Source of the DNA: Rhizobium sp. BK376
Lineage (GTDB): Bacteria > Pseudomonadota > Alphaproteobacteria > Rhizobiales > Rhizobiaceae
DNA length: 64,000 bases
Direction: 5' to 3'
Assembly (NCBI RefSeq): GCF_004341625.1
Contig: NZ_SLZG01000023.1
Location: 1 to 64,000, forward strand
A program made the translations under genes and the position numbers. Shown here piece by piece: positions 51,841 through 60,508 of the stretch. The number at the start of each line of letters is the position of its first letter. The first letter of the stretch is position 1. The notes below the pieces were generated by a model. The model saw only the letters and a list, made by a program, of their open reading frames with translations. It was not told the origin of the DNA and ran no database searches.

Positions 51841-52175
51841 ATCGTTCTCCATCCATATGGATGGTACATGGATGGTGTCTTGATGTTCTTCAAGAGGCGG
51901 CGGCGCGGAAACCGAAAATTGCAGCGCGTCTTGACCAGAGGTGAGGGCATAGTGCGGTGCTGAGGCCGCTTCGCCAGCGGCAATAGTGTGTGGAGACGGC
52001 GTCTGCGTTGTGACGCTCAAGGCTGATCGGTCCTATCTCCGTTGAGTCGCGACAAACCTGTTTCCTCTGGGGACGTTTGGCCTCTTTTAACCGACAGGAA
52101 CAGGCTCACGGCATAGTCCTGATGTCCACAATCTCACCAGTCTCGCGGTTATTTTTGGAATCATATCAAAAGCTT

Positions 52176-52200
52176 GGAACAAGCCCTCGCAGATAGTGTT
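52176..52200 (+). promoter_or_regulatory. EcfG-like promoter candidate for response regulator
   Basis: GGAAC at 52176-52180 is followed after 17 bases by GTT at 52198-52200. That fits the GGAAC/GTT pattern of the general stress sigma factor in alphaproteobacteria. The ATG at 52208 is so close that the transcript would be nearly leaderless, which lowers confidence. Confidence 0.4.
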
Positions 52201-52207
52201 ACCGAGC

Positions 52208-52621
52208 ATGGATAGCGAGAAACTCGACACCATTGCGAAACCCATCGCACTCGTCGTGGATGACGAACCCTTGATACGGATGGATACCGCCGACCTCATT
52301 TCCGACGCTGGATATCATGTCGTAGAGGCCGCCACGGCCGACGAAGCTTTCGAATTTCTTGAAAGGTACAGCTCGCTGCAACTGCTCTTCACGGATGTGC
52401 AGACAGGCGGGGACCTTGACGGTTTCGAACTGGCCAGGAAGGTCGCCAATCGGTGGCCGAACATAGAGGTGGTTGTCGCATCCGGGGCGAGGATGCCGAA
52501 AGAGGGGGACCTCCCGAGCAATGCGAGTTTCATTCAGAAGCCATTTTCTGCCGAAACCGTCCTTGAGGCATTGAAAACGCACTTTCCAAACGGACCAAGT
52601 AAGCCCCGAGATATCGGCTGA
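52208..52621 (+). CDS. Single-domain response regulator
   Basis: A 137-residue receiver protein without an output domain. The acidic pocket is VVDDEP near residue 16, the phospho-acceptor is Asp63 in LLFTDVQ, and the Lys in FIQKPFSAE completes the site. Single-domain regulators act by protein contacts or as phosphate sinks. It lies tail to tail with the histidine kinase gene at 52662-53834, separated by 40 bases, so the two may form a pair. Confidence 0.88.
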   Translation: MDSEKLDTIAKPIALVVDDEPLIRMDTADLISDAGYHVVEAATADEAFEFLERYSSLQLLFTDVQTGGDLDGFELARKVANRWPNIEVVVASGARMPKEGDLPSNASFIQKPFSAETVLEALKTHFPNGPSKPRDIG

Positions 52622-52661
52622 CATGCGCAGGGTTCCCGCCGGTCAAGACTTGCCGGCTGGA

Positions 52662-53834
52662 CTATAAGGGCATCGTCAATGTGAACCGGGTCTCGGTCTC
52701 GTCAGAGTTCACCGAGAGTCTTCCGCCATGCACTCTGGCGATCTCGCTTGCTATATAGAGACCCAGACCCAGACCCTGCTGGCTGCTGATGACCTCGCCT
52801 CGGAAGAATGGCCGAAACAGGGTTGGCTTGACCTTTTCCGATATCGGCTTGCCACTGTTGGCGACCCAGAGTTCTAGGCGGCCTCCAGTCGTGGTCGCGC
52901 CGATCTCGATCGGCTTTGTACGATCGCCGTGCGTCACGGCATTGTCGATCAGGTTCGAAAGAAGCTGAGACATACGGGGATGGTCGCAGCGGACGCCGCG
53001 ATCGAGTTCGAAACTGGTACGGATATCCAGATCCGGATGCACTGATCGGATCTCCTCGACGACATTGTCCAGAACGGGACGCAGCGACGCCTGCGCAACG
53101 ACGTCAAGCTTCAAACCATCGCCCAGGCGAGCTCTTGCAAAATCAAGCACGTTGTCGACGAGATCGCGCATGCGGAGCGCGCTCGACTGCATGAGACCAA
53201 GTATGTCGCGGCTTTCCGAACTCATTTCTGCTGTCCGACCCAAGCGCCTGATTCCCGCCATCACCGAAGCAATCGGATTACGCAGATCGTGGCCAAGGAC
53301 TGCGACAAACTGTTCTCGCACGACCGAGAGCTCGCGCTCCTCTGCGAGGTCGACCTGCGCCTGGACAAGATCCGAGTTGCTGTCCAGATTGCTGGCAATC
53401 AGTTTGGCGAAGAGCTGGAACATCCCGATCGTCTCGGGATTGTCGACCTTATGAGGCGCTGGGTCGATGGCACACAGCGTTCCGAAGAAACTGGCGTCGC
53501 GACGAATGATCGGTACGGAAATGTAGCTTTTCAGCCCATAGATGGCAGGCGTGTGATGGTCGCGGTATTCTGGGATTTCATCAACGTCATCTATCACGAC
53601 GAGATGGTGACTTTGCCGAATCTCATGGCTGATCGTCGACTCAACCTTGAGTTCGCCGCCAGCCTTCAGCCCGAAATCGACATTGTCGAGAACGGCGCAA
53701 GCCAGCCAGCGGCTGTCGGTCACCCGGGCGACTGCGGCAAACCCCATCCCGGTCGTCTTGCAGATAACTTCGAGAATCGTGGGAACCTCGGCCATCCGGC
53801 CGATCGCCTCGACGTCTCCTCGGATGTCATCCAT
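52662..53834 (-). CDS. Sensor histidine kinase with GAF domain
   Basis: A 390-residue soluble kinase with no membrane segment. Residues about 20-155 form a GAF domain (FAAVARVTDSRWLACAV, LKSYISVPII). The HisKA box is VLGHDLRNPIAS with His182. The ATP domain has N box QLLSNLIDNAVTHG and G box QGLGLGLYIASEIARVHGG. Related GAF kinases sense redox, light or small molecules, but no chromophore Cys of a phytochrome is obvious. It may feed the adjacent single-domain regulator and the stress regulon around it. Confidence 0.9.
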   Translation of the reverse strand: MDDIRGDVEAIGRMAEVPTILEVICKTTGMGFAAVARVTDSRWLACAVLDNVDFGLKAGGELKVESTISHEIRQSHHLVVIDDVDEIPEYRDHHTPAIYGLKSYISVPIIRRDASFFGTLCAIDPAPHKVDNPETIGMFQLFAKLIASNLDSNSDLVQAQVDLAEERELSVVREQFVAVLGHDLRNPIASVMAGIRRLGRTAEMSSESRDILGLMQSSALRMRDLVDNVLDFARARLGDGLKLDVVAQASLRPVLDNVVEEIRSVHPDLDIRTSFELDRGVRCDHPRMSQLLSNLIDNAVTHGDRTKPIEIGATTTGGRLELWVANSGKPISEKVKPTLFRPFFRGEVISSQQGLGLGLYIASEIARVHGGRLSVNSDETETRFTLTMPL

Positions 53835-53965
53835 GGCACGCTCCTTCTGCAGGCTTCGGTCTTACAGTTTCAGAGCCAGGATATCATTTCAATAAGACAT
53901 GGGGGAATGACGATCGGGTGACGAGGACAAACCCGAGATTGTCCCCCGTCGATGCGCTTGCGATC

Positions 53966-54319
53966 CTAGTCGTACTTCAGGGTAGCCTTCAAATGCTTGA
54001 GCTCGAGATCCTGCCGAGCTGCCGCTTGCTCGACACTATGTCGATAGAAAGCGTTGGTCTCGGCTATAATCTTGTTCATTTCCGTGATTTGGCTCTGCAG
54101 CTCGTAGGGCATGCAGGCCGATGTTATTGTGCCTCCGCAAGCCGTAGCCGCCCGTCTCATCACGGATGCGCGGCCTTTCCATGTCTCGTTGAAGGCATCG
54201 GACCAAGCCGCGGGGGTATCGGCGGAAAGCTGCAGAACCATTGTCGTAAGCGGGCCTTCTGCGGCTCCGGATTCGCCTTCGCTCAACTCGACGATCCTGA
54301 TGTCCTGGAATTCGGTCAT
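53966..54319 (-). CDS. Hypothetical protein in stress operon
   Basis: A 117-residue protein with no domain that I recognise. It starts at 54319 behind GGAGGAG. It has a helical, amphipathic C-terminal half (QSQITEMNKIIAETNAFYRH) and two Cys near the middle (TACGGTITSACMPYE). It is the last of four minus-strand genes that begin with the PepSY protein, and probably belongs to the same transcription unit. Confidence 0.6.
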   Translation of the reverse strand: MTEFQDIRIVELSEGESGAAEGPLTTMVLQLSADTPAAWSDAFNETWKGRASVMRRAATACGGTITSACMPYELQSQITEMNKIIAETNAFYRHSVEQAAARQDLELKHLKATLKYD

Positions 54320-54425
54320 TGAATAATTCTCCTCCGTTGGCTGCCTGGACTGGCTCGGCCGGTCACCGATGGTGATAGCGATGACCGTGCACGGGAGTGT
54401 CAGTGGCGGGACTACGTCGACCGCA

Positions 54426-54929
54426 TCAGGCTGCCTTTTCGGCATTCTGATTGACGACCTTCGTTGCAATGGACGTGAGAGCGATATCCGTCGCCTGTTC
54501 CTCGTCGAGTGTAGTCTGCAGGAGCTTGGCGGCATCCTTCATGCCCAATTCCAGCGCCCATGTGCGCAAGGTACCATAGCGCGACATCTCATAGTGTTCG
54601 ACCGCCTGGGCTGCCGCAAGAAGGCCAGCGTCGAGTGCCGGCGTCCCTTCGTATTCTTCCATGACGCTGGCGCCTTCCTTGACGATGCCCATCATCGCGT
54701 CGCAGGTCTTCTGCTCCGGCTTCTTGCCGATGATCTTGAAGACATCTTCGAGACGGGTGACGTGCACCTTGGTCTCGGCGAGGTGCTTGATGAAAGCCTC
54801 CTTGAGTTGCTTGCTCTTGGCCGCATTGTGCATTTTGGGAAGCGTGGCAACGATCTTGTGTTCGGCGAAATACACGTCCTTCAAAGTGTCGTGAAAGAGG
54901 ACGTCGAGTGTTTTGGTTTCCTTGGCCAT
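54426..54929 (-). CDS. DUF892 (YciF/YciE-like) ferritin-fold protein
   Basis: A 167-residue four-helix protein starting at 54929 (MAKETKTLDVLFHDTLKDVY). AEHKIVATLPKM, HLAETKVHVTRLE and AAQAVEHYEMSRYGTL are the DUF892 motifs, with Glu and His residues placed like a di-iron site. Family members are strongly induced in stress in many bacteria, and their biochemical role is uncertain. It lies 89 bases downstream of the glycine-zipper protein gene. Confidence 0.88.
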   Translation of the reverse strand: MAKETKTLDVLFHDTLKDVYFAEHKIVATLPKMHNAAKSKQLKEAFIKHLAETKVHVTRLEDVFKIIGKKPEQKTCDAMMGIVKEGASVMEEYEGTPALDAGLLAAAQAVEHYEMSRYGTLRTWALELGMKDAAKLLQTTLDEEQATDIALTSIATKVVNQNAEKAA

Positions 54930-55018
54930 GATTGGCTCCCTAGGTTCGATGGTTTTTGTCGGGGACCGGGGATGCCCGGTCATGTTCACGGCCGCCTCCA
55001 GGCAGCCGCACATTGCGA

Positions 55019-55627
55019 TCAGGCCGCCGGAGGACGCCGGTAGCGATCGCGTTCCTGTTCGATCTGTTCAGGCCCATAGGGGTCGAGCGTGTCGTCGAAG
55101 CGTGTCCAGCCCTCCTGGTTATAGGCAGCCCTGCGCTCCGCAGGATCCACCCAGTTCGAACGCCTCAGTATTGCTTCGGCTTCGGGCGCAAGCGCGTCGT
55201 CGACCTTGGCCGTAACCAGCGAGCCGCCGCGGCGCACACCTTCGGCGTAAAGGTTAGCGTCGGCCTCGGACACGCCCGAGCCGGTCAACGCTCCGATCAG
55301 TCCACCGGCCGCGCCGCCAGCTACAGCACCCGCGACAGCTCCGACTGCCGTCGCCGCAAGCCAGCCCGCTGCAACCACAGGACCGACGCCTGGAATGGCC
55401 ATGATGCCGAGCCCGGTCAAAAGACCGCCAGCGCCGCCAACGACGGCACCAAGGCCTGCGCCGGATTCCGCTCCGGTCGCAGCACCAGACTGCCTGTCCG
55501 AATAATGGTCGTCCGCATTGTTGGAAATGATGCTGATGTCATTCGACGGGACGCCAGTTGCTTCAAGCGCGCTGACAGCGGAGCTTGCATCGGTGTAGTC
55601 GTCAAAAAGTCCAGTAATGGTTTTCAT
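55019..55627 (-). CDS. General stress protein with glycine-zipper segment
   Basis: A 202-residue protein. The N-terminal part MKTITGLFDDYTDASSAVSA with VPSNDISIIS is the general stress protein 17M-like domain. Residues about 55-115 are a long Gly/Ala-rich hydrophobic stretch (GAVAGAVAGGAAGGLIGALTG) of glycine-zipper type, which may insert in a membrane. The C terminus is acidic and basic, mixed. Located 31 bases after the PepSY gene, so co-transcription is likely. Exact function unknown. Confidence 0.8.
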   Translation of the reverse strand: MKTITGLFDDYTDASSAVSALEATGVPSNDISIISNNADDHYSDRQSGAATGAESGAGLGAVVGGAGGLLTGLGIMAIPGVGPVVAAGWLAATAVGAVAGAVAGGAAGGLIGALTGSGVSEADANLYAEGVRRGGSLVTAKVDDALAPEAEAILRRSNWVDPAERRAAYNQEGWTRFDDTLDPYGPEQIEQERDRYRRPPAA

Positions 55628-55658
55628 GAAGGTATCCTTGAGAAATTGAGAAGGGGCG

Positions 55659-55976
55659 TTACTTCGCGACGACGTTGCCCTGGTAGTCGAGGGCGACCAT
55701 GACGGCCTTGCCGTCCTTCATGCCTGCCGCCATCCAGATGCCGCTGTGGTCTTTCTTGAGGTCTTTGATCTCGGAGAAGCCGGCTTTCTCGATGCGGTCC
55801 TTGGCCTGGGCCTCGGTGAAACTGTTCGCGCCTGCGACCGGCGCAGCCGGGTTCTTTGTGTCCTGCGTCGTCATTGCGGGAGTTCCGGCATCGGTGGAGG
55901 GCGCAAGATTCGTTTGCGCGACAGCGGCCAGCGCCGACGCTGCGACGAGCGCCGCGGCAAGGATCATATTTTTCAT
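55659..55976 (-). CDS. Secreted PepSY-like protein
   Basis: A 105-residue exported protein. The signal peptide MKNMILAAALVAASALAAVA is clear, and the mature part ends in one PepSY-like unit (AKDRIEKAGFSEIKDLKKD, WMAAGMKDGKAVMVALD). Such domains can inhibit proteases or modulate periplasmic folding. It starts at 55976 and is the first gene of the four-gene stress operon behind an EcfG-like promoter. Confidence 0.82.
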   Translation of the reverse strand: MKNMILAAALVAASALAAVAQTNLAPSTDAGTPAMTTQDTKNPAAPVAGANSFTEAQAKDRIEKAGFSEIKDLKKDHSGIWMAAGMKDGKAVMVALDYQGNVVAK

Positions 55977-56024
55977 TGAGGGTTTTCTCTTTCTCTGGCC
56001 GGGTTCACACGACCGTGAAGTCAG

Positions 56025-56049
56025 AACCTCGCCAGCTCCTATAAGTTCC
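56025..56049 (-). promoter_or_regulatory. EcfG-like promoter of the stress operon
   Basis: On the minus strand GGAAC (56049-56045) is followed by 17 bases and GTT (56027-56025). The spacing and both elements match the general stress promoter pattern of alphaproteobacteria. The expected transcript start leaves about 40 bases before the PepSY gene start at 55976. Confidence 0.55.
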
Positions 56050-56717
56050 GTCCCACTGCAGGAATATCGGGCTTGGCGATCAGCGAAGTTGGGGGACGCG
56101 CCCGTGCCGATCTCCGTTTTTGTCAGAAATGGCTTGACCTTGAGTGCAAGCAGAAAAAGACGTGCGGGCGCTATTTGAGCCGTCATGGACGGGGTCCCAT
56201 CCGTTACCGACATCGGTATCGGTGCTTGGTAATGTTCGGTTGAGGAGGCTTTTTGCATGATGCCTGAGCCGTGGAATAACGCCGCGTTCGCATAACGGGA
56301 TGCGTCACCAGGGGGCGCGATCAAAGTGATTAGTGGAAAGGGGTTGCTATATCCTGCCGAGCAGCGCACCCTTCGATCGTCGGAGCCAACCTTTTGCGGG
56401 CGGCTGCGGTTTGGAAGCATGGGACGCTTTCGCCCCAATCTGAAAGGGCTCGCCATGCTTGGTCCAGTCCGACAACTCCATCAGAAGTTAACAGGACATT
56501 CGATTATCGGCGGTTTCTTCGGCCAAGGCCGAAGAAGGGAACGACGGCCGGCAATGAACGGCGAAATCCAAAGCCTCTCCGTCATGCGCTTTAAGCACTA
56601 TGGCCAAGGTATGGGCAGTGACAACGATCTGCTTAGAATAATGCGAGCCCAACCGTAAACTGCCAATCTGGACAATACATTGCCCTGGGATTGTTTGCGT
56701 ACCCGCGGTCGTGAGCA

Positions 56718-56748
56718 GCTACGCGCATCGCTTGGTGGTGCGCGTAGC
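56718..56748. repeat. Ten-base-pair hairpin
   Basis: GCTACGCGCA and TGCGCGTAGC pair perfectly around an 11-base loop. It lies 54 bases before a small candidate gene. There is no T run on either side, so it is not a standard terminator. Confidence 0.5.
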
Positions 56749-56801
56749 GCATCTCGTCAATGTTGGAGAAAGCAGCGATCACGCTGCGTTGCGGAGCTAT
56801 C

Positions 56802-57011
56802 ATGACAAACGGAAGAATTTCCTCGTACAGGTATGCCAGTCGGTTTCCCGGCGATAAAAGCGTTGTAACGGACATCGTCTCTCGCGGGATCACAACCGTT
56901 GAAACGGAAGAACGGGTAGCAAAGACTGCGCTTTTAAGATCGCTTCGACTGGCTGGGCAAAACGGCAGAGATGAACCGGATACGTCGAACTTTATTCCTA
57001 GTTTGACATAG
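56802..57011 (+). CDS. Small hypothetical protein
   Basis: A 69-residue frame with GGAG five bases before the ATG at 56802. The middle part (VVTDIVSRGITTVETEERVA) looks like a regular amphipathic protein and not random translation, but I do not recognise a family. GC content is a little lower than in neighbouring genes. It stands alone between the stress operon and the YkgJ fragment. Confidence 0.4.
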   Translation: MTNGRISSYRYASRFPGDKSVVTDIVSRGITTVETEERVAKTALLRSLRLAGQNGRDEPDTSNFIPSLT

Positions 57012-57238
57012 TCAGCGCTGTATGCGGGCTCGTTCAGCATTCGAAGCTGTGACCGTACATGAAACGATCAAGACCGCTTGCTGCAGTACGCAAGCGCCGT
57101 TCGAGGTGGAACAGTCCTATGTGCGACATTTGTTTTGACCGCGCGCGTCGATTTGATCGCTGCGGATCCAAACGGTGACACCGCCGCCATTGGTCGGGAA
57201 GTCCGCTCTGCCGGTTTCATCCGTCGTCACCCGGTGCG

Positions 57239-57384
57239 ACGGCGCGCCTTGTTCTGCTTTGGCCGGCAGTGTTGGCTCTCGGCCGTCGTGTCTGGTTTAT
57301 GAACTTCGGCCGGATGGCTGTCGGGCTTGTGTCCCAGGAGACGGGGCCTGTCTGGAGGTCCGTTCGCTCTTTGGCCTCGACTAA
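57239..57384 (+). pseudogene. Partial copy of the YkgJ-type gene
   Basis: The frame reads CDGAPCSALAG, then SCLVYELRPDGCRACVPGDG and ends SLFGLD, nearly the same as the last 48 residues of the YkgJ-type protein at 42804-43100. The similarity holds at DNA level through the stop codon and a few bases beyond. The N-terminal CxxCxxCC half is missing, so no cluster can form. The sequence before it in the same frame is unrelated. Confidence 0.8.
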
Positions 57385-57764
57385 ACGAAGATCGATGACC
57401 TCGGATCAAGAGGCGAGGGGGCCGGCAGGATCTGTACGCCAAGACACTGTCGTTTCCTGTATCGAACCGAATCCTTCCTCCCGACCTTGTGTCAAATCGC
57501 CGTCGTCGCCGAGCGGCTCGACCGAAGGAACAGCTCGATAAGCGTTCCCCCCTTACAATGCCGGCGCGAGGTTTATCTATAAACTGTTGTGCCCGCCTCT
57601 CTGCGCAGCGAATTCTCTCGCTGAGATGATGCTCCATCCATAGCAAGCCGATCTGCCCATTGCGCGATCTGCAAAGCGGGCGCATGATCCCGACGTCAGC
57701 AGCCATTCTAACGGGCGCTGTTGGTTGGGGGCGGTACCCTCGCCCTGACCGAAAGGAGGACCTT

Positions 57765-58112
57765 GTGTCTTCCGACTTTCCAAATCAAAAGCAAATCGCA
57801 TCGGCTCCCGGACCGGGTACGATAGCTCATCCTGCACGAGACAGTCGAAAGCCGAAGAGCAAAGCAACGCATCTACGCCTCGCCTACTCCAATCCAATGC
57901 CGCTTCCGAAAGAGGACGACCTTGTTGCGGCGGTCCTGCGAATCCTCAATACGTCAGCACTCGACATGAGCGATATCACCGTCACTGCGAAAGGCGCCGA
58001 CATTACGCTATCCGGATCAATTCGAGGCAAGAGAGAAGCATTCCGCGCTGCTGCCGTCGCGAGTTCCGTTCGGGGCGTTCGTATTGTGCACAACGAACTG
58101 TTCGGGTGGTGA
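57765..58112 (+). CDS. BON domain protein
   Basis: A 115-residue protein starting at GTG 57765, five bases after AAGGAGG. The C-terminal 60 residues are one BON domain: DLVAAVLRILNTSALDMSDI, then GADITLSGSIRGKREAFRAA with the conserved Gly, and VRGVRIVHNEL. BON domains bind phospholipid membranes and occur in osmotic or general stress proteins. No signal peptide is visible. The N-terminal half is Pro- and Lys-rich and probably disordered. Confidence 0.8.
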   Translation: MSSDFPNQKQIASAPGPGTIAHPARDSRKPKSKATHLRLAYSNPMPLPKEDDLVAAVLRILNTSALDMSDITVTAKGADITLSGSIRGKREAFRAAAVASSVRGVRIVHNELFGW

Positions 58113-58158
58113 GGACAAACTTCTCCGAAGGCTTTCCGTTAGGATTGAGGAGTTTCGC

Positions 58159-58458
58159 GTGAGCAGTCTTCCGAATACCGCCGACATGACGGTCGAACAA
58201 CGCTCCGCAATCTTGGAAGCGCTCATCGCTCGTATTAAGATTGCGGCACGGGAAGCAGCGGCCGCTGGCGACGACAAGATGCAACTTCGATTGCTCGCTC
58301 TGTCGCGGGCGATCATAGATCGCCGCCTCCTCGATCATAAGACGAGCGGATTAGCGTATTCGAATTGTGTTGACGAAGCGGTACGGCTTCTCTCTGAGTT
58401 TCAGTTGAGCGCCAGCAAGCATGGGGCTGCCACGCCTGGGCTGCGGGCAAACAAATGA
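58159..58458 (+). CDS. Hypothetical helical protein
   Basis: A 99-residue protein starting at GTG 58159 with GAGGAG six bases upstream. It is mostly helical (AILEALIARIKIAAREAAAA) with a charged middle and no known domain. It follows the BON gene by 46 bases on the same strand and may share its transcript. Confidence 0.6.
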   Translation: MSSLPNTADMTVEQRSAILEALIARIKIAAREAAAAGDDKMQLRLLALSRAIIDRRLLDHKTSGLAYSNCVDEAVRLLSEFQLSASKHGAATPGLRANK

Positions 58459-58579
58459 AGGACAGGGAGCCAAACGCGCAAACCACCTTAGAGCGTAGAT
58501 TGTCCTTCGGCATGGAAACTACACGCTATTGACTTCGATCCTATTGAAGCGCGTAGGTCTTTTTTCAAGAGGACTGCCA

Positions 58580-58969
58580 ATGCTCAAATCGCTTGCCGTT
58601 CTCATCCCCATCACATTGTGGTTTTCGTCCGCTCTGGCGGATGGCGCGACTTTGCTCATCACCACAAGCGGCTTGAAATCAAGCGTTATCGGGTCGGTGT
58701 CGGGCTCGCGGACGTCTCGGTACAATCTTAATGTCGTGAGCGGTCAGACAGGCAGTATAGAGCTATCTTCCGATCTGCCGGGTGCGTGCTCACTGCGGAT
58801 TGTTGAGCTGCCCCGCGGCCTACCGCTCTTTGAAGCAAGTGGCCCTCAATCGACGTACAAAATCGCTCAGGCAGCCGAAAGGACACTCCAAATCGTAGCC
58901 TATCCGTCGCGGGACGCCTACCTTAAGGACATCCCGTGCAGCTATACCATTAACTACGACGTCGATTGA
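58580..58969 (+). CDS. Exported hypothetical protein
   Basis: A 129-residue protein with a signal peptide (MLKSLAVLIPITLWFSSALA) and a mature part predicted to be beta-rich, with two Cys (PGACSLRI and DIPCSYTI) that could form a disulfide. The start at 58580 follows AGAGGA. Family not recognised. Its stop codon overlaps the start of a tiny membrane protein as TGATG. Confidence 0.65.
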   Translation: MLKSLAVLIPITLWFSSALADGATLLITTSGLKSSVIGSVSGSRTSRYNLNVVSGQTGSIELSSDLPGACSLRIVELPRGLPLFEASGPQSTYKIAQAAERTLQIVAYPSRDAYLKDIPCSYTINYDVD

Positions 58970-59094
58970 TGCCGGCAGAACCGAAGTTTCGCTGGTCAAT
59001 CATTTCGCGGATTGGGGCTGCCGCGCTCGTTTGCCCCCTCTTTATTCTGAGTTTCCTTGCGGCACGGCGCGCCGACCGCCGCTATGCCATATGA
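58969..59094 (+). CDS. Tiny membrane protein, 41 residues
   Basis: Starts in a TGATG overlap with the preceding gene, which suggests coupled translation. The peptide is MPAEPKFRWSIISRIGAAAL followed by VCPLFILSFLAA and a basic tail RRADRRYAI, so it has a single membrane helix with positive residues on both sides. No homology can be judged at this length. The overlap and the helix are the support. Confidence 0.45.
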   Translation: MPAEPKFRWSIISRIGAAALVCPLFILSFLAARRADRRYAI

Positions 59095-59240
59095 CTCGCC
59101 GGAAGGGCCGCTTGTGGGCTGCTTAAGGAGAATTGCGTTGTGAGATCTTCGAATGTTCGAAGATTGAAATACATCTTCCAGATCGAGATGCGGTGGCGTC
59201 GGATGTTCAATCCGTGCGAAATGCCGCCTGATCTTTTTGG

Positions 59241-59453
59241 TCAATGTATCCGCGCGATACGCAACATAGCTCGCTTTCGGGAAGCATCGCCATCTGAATT
59301 GGCGTTGAGCTTCTGTCGGTCAAGATAACCGTGCTCCCAGCTCTTATGCCCTTCAGCGCCTTCGGAATGGGGATTCTTGGCACTGCCGTCGTTACGCGAA
59401 TACGCTTTTGCACCGGCTTTATAGCTTTGTGCTTTGTTCGTGAGTTTCTTCAT
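59241..59453 (-). CDS. Rmf/CrpP-like small protein
   Basis: A 70-residue basic protein starting at 59453 behind GGAGG. AQSYKAGAKAYSRNDGSAKN, then a W (KSWEHGYLDRQ) follow the pattern of ribosome modulation factor and CrpP-like proteins: a G-x2-A repeat, NP, and a W-x2-G-Y end. Rmf dimerises ribosomes in stationary phase. The match is to a short pattern, so this call is tentative. It lies 25 bases after the gene at 59479-59661 on the same strand. Confidence 0.5.
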   Translation of the reverse strand: MKKLTNKAQSYKAGAKAYSRNDGSAKNPHSEGAEGHKSWEHGYLDRQKLNANSDGDASRKRAMLRIARIH

Positions 59454-59478
59454 CTTACGCCTCCCTGATGGTGAACTT

Positions 59479-59661
59479 CTATAGCGGTTTGCGCCCAGCA
59501 TTCATGAGGAGCTGACGCTCGGTCGCGGTGGGACCCAAGAGCTTCAGAAGCCGGTTTTCTTCCAACGGGTCCAGTCTGAAGCGTTTTGCGAAATCGCTGA
59601 CGTTCCAAACCTTGCGAAGTCTCAGTTCTCGGACGCTGTGGTCATTCGAAGCGACGGCCAT
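59479..59661 (-). CDS. Hypothetical protein, DUF-like 60 residues
   Basis: A 60-residue protein starting at 59661 after AAAGGAGA. The sequence RLRKVWNVSDFAKRFRLDPL then EENRLLKLLGPTATERQLLM looks like one compact helical domain that I have seen only as hypothetical in rhizobia. It is the first gene of a two-gene unit with the Rmf/CrpP-like gene. Confidence 0.6.
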   Translation of the reverse strand: MAVASNDHSVRELRLRKVWNVSDFAKRFRLDPLEENRLLKLLGPTATERQLLMNAGRKPL

Positions 59662-59969
59662 GGATGATCTCCTTTGCGACCAGCCGCCGCGTCTATCGTT
59701 GAAAGATTGGCGTGCTGGATGATGCTGAAGTCGGGTACTGCCGACGGTGGAGGTTCGGGACGACACGGTTGCTATACTCTGGATATCGTTCCCTTTAAAC
59801 AATTTAAGTGGGGATTAAATTTTTTAGCACAAGTGCGGATTATGCGGATTGGTTTCATGGGGTGATCCGGATCTGCGCGGGATCGATTCCCATCGCTGTT
59901 GATGGGAGGACGTCCTACCTTCGTTGTTCAAAGAGCCGCCGCTCCGGCTCGAAGATGTCGGTAGCAACC

Positions 59970-59995
59970 GGAACGAGTCCTGCGACGAAATCGTT
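59970..59995 (+). promoter_or_regulatory. EcfG-like promoter before a DUF982 gene
   Basis: GGAAC at 59970-59974, a 17-base spacer, and CGTT at 59992-59995 match the full consensus of the alphaproteobacterial general stress sigma factor. The DUF982 gene starts 28 bases after, at 60024. Confidence 0.65.
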
Positions 59996-60023
59996 GAGTT
60001 GCAGTCTCGAAAGGTATTGCGTG

Positions 60024-60275
60024 ATGGAGAGAGTGAGCCTTCGAACTTTTCGACCTGTTAGCATAATGCTCGGTGGACGCTATCGTGTCCTAACGAGGGT
60101 CGTGGATGCAGCCCAGCTGCATCGTAGTGACGAATGGCCGAAGCAGGAAAGTTCAGCACAATCGCATCTAAGGTTGGCGATCATCGCGGAGTTTCGCGGT
60201 GACGCGTCGCCGGACGCCGTCCGGCATGCAATCCTTGCCGCTGCCCGCGACGCTCACTTACAGTACGTGTCATGA
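60024..60275 (+). CDS. DUF982 family protein
   Basis: An 83-residue protein. FRPVSIMLGGRYRVLTRVVD and, after a short linker, SPDAVRHAILAAARDAHL match the DUF982 pattern (beta hairpin, then an ARxAFxxAAxxA helix), with a weakened central helix. The open frame extends upstream to 59808, but the DUF982 part and the promoter both favour the ATG at 60024. Rhizobial genomes carry many DUF982 genes of unknown function, often stress induced. Confidence 0.65.
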   Translation: MERVSLRTFRPVSIMLGGRYRVLTRVVDAAQLHRSDEWPKQESSAQSHLRLAIIAEFRGDASPDAVRHAILAAARDAHLQYVS

Positions 60276-60508
60276 TGGTGCGATGGTGGCTATCACGACG
60301 ACAGTAGATGAGGCCGTGGCTCTGCTACCACCTCCGCTGCCGAAGAATGGCGCGCTTGGCCAGCCCGGCGGACAGGTAGAAATAAGGCAATGAAAGAGTA
60401 GCAGATGGAATTGAGCCGAATCGCGGACGGCCCCATCGCCAACCTCGCCATCAGACGCGAGCCGGGCCGTCCAACTCAGCATGGTGATCGGGTAGCAGGA
60501 TCAGCGAG

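Noticed and set aside
56326..56658. 110-residue plus-strand frame
   Set aside because: Composition is irregular, no ribosome site or family motif is seen.
56633..57040. 135-residue minus-strand frame
   Set aside because: No ribosome site, no domain, and it runs opposite to the better supported small gene at 56802-57011.
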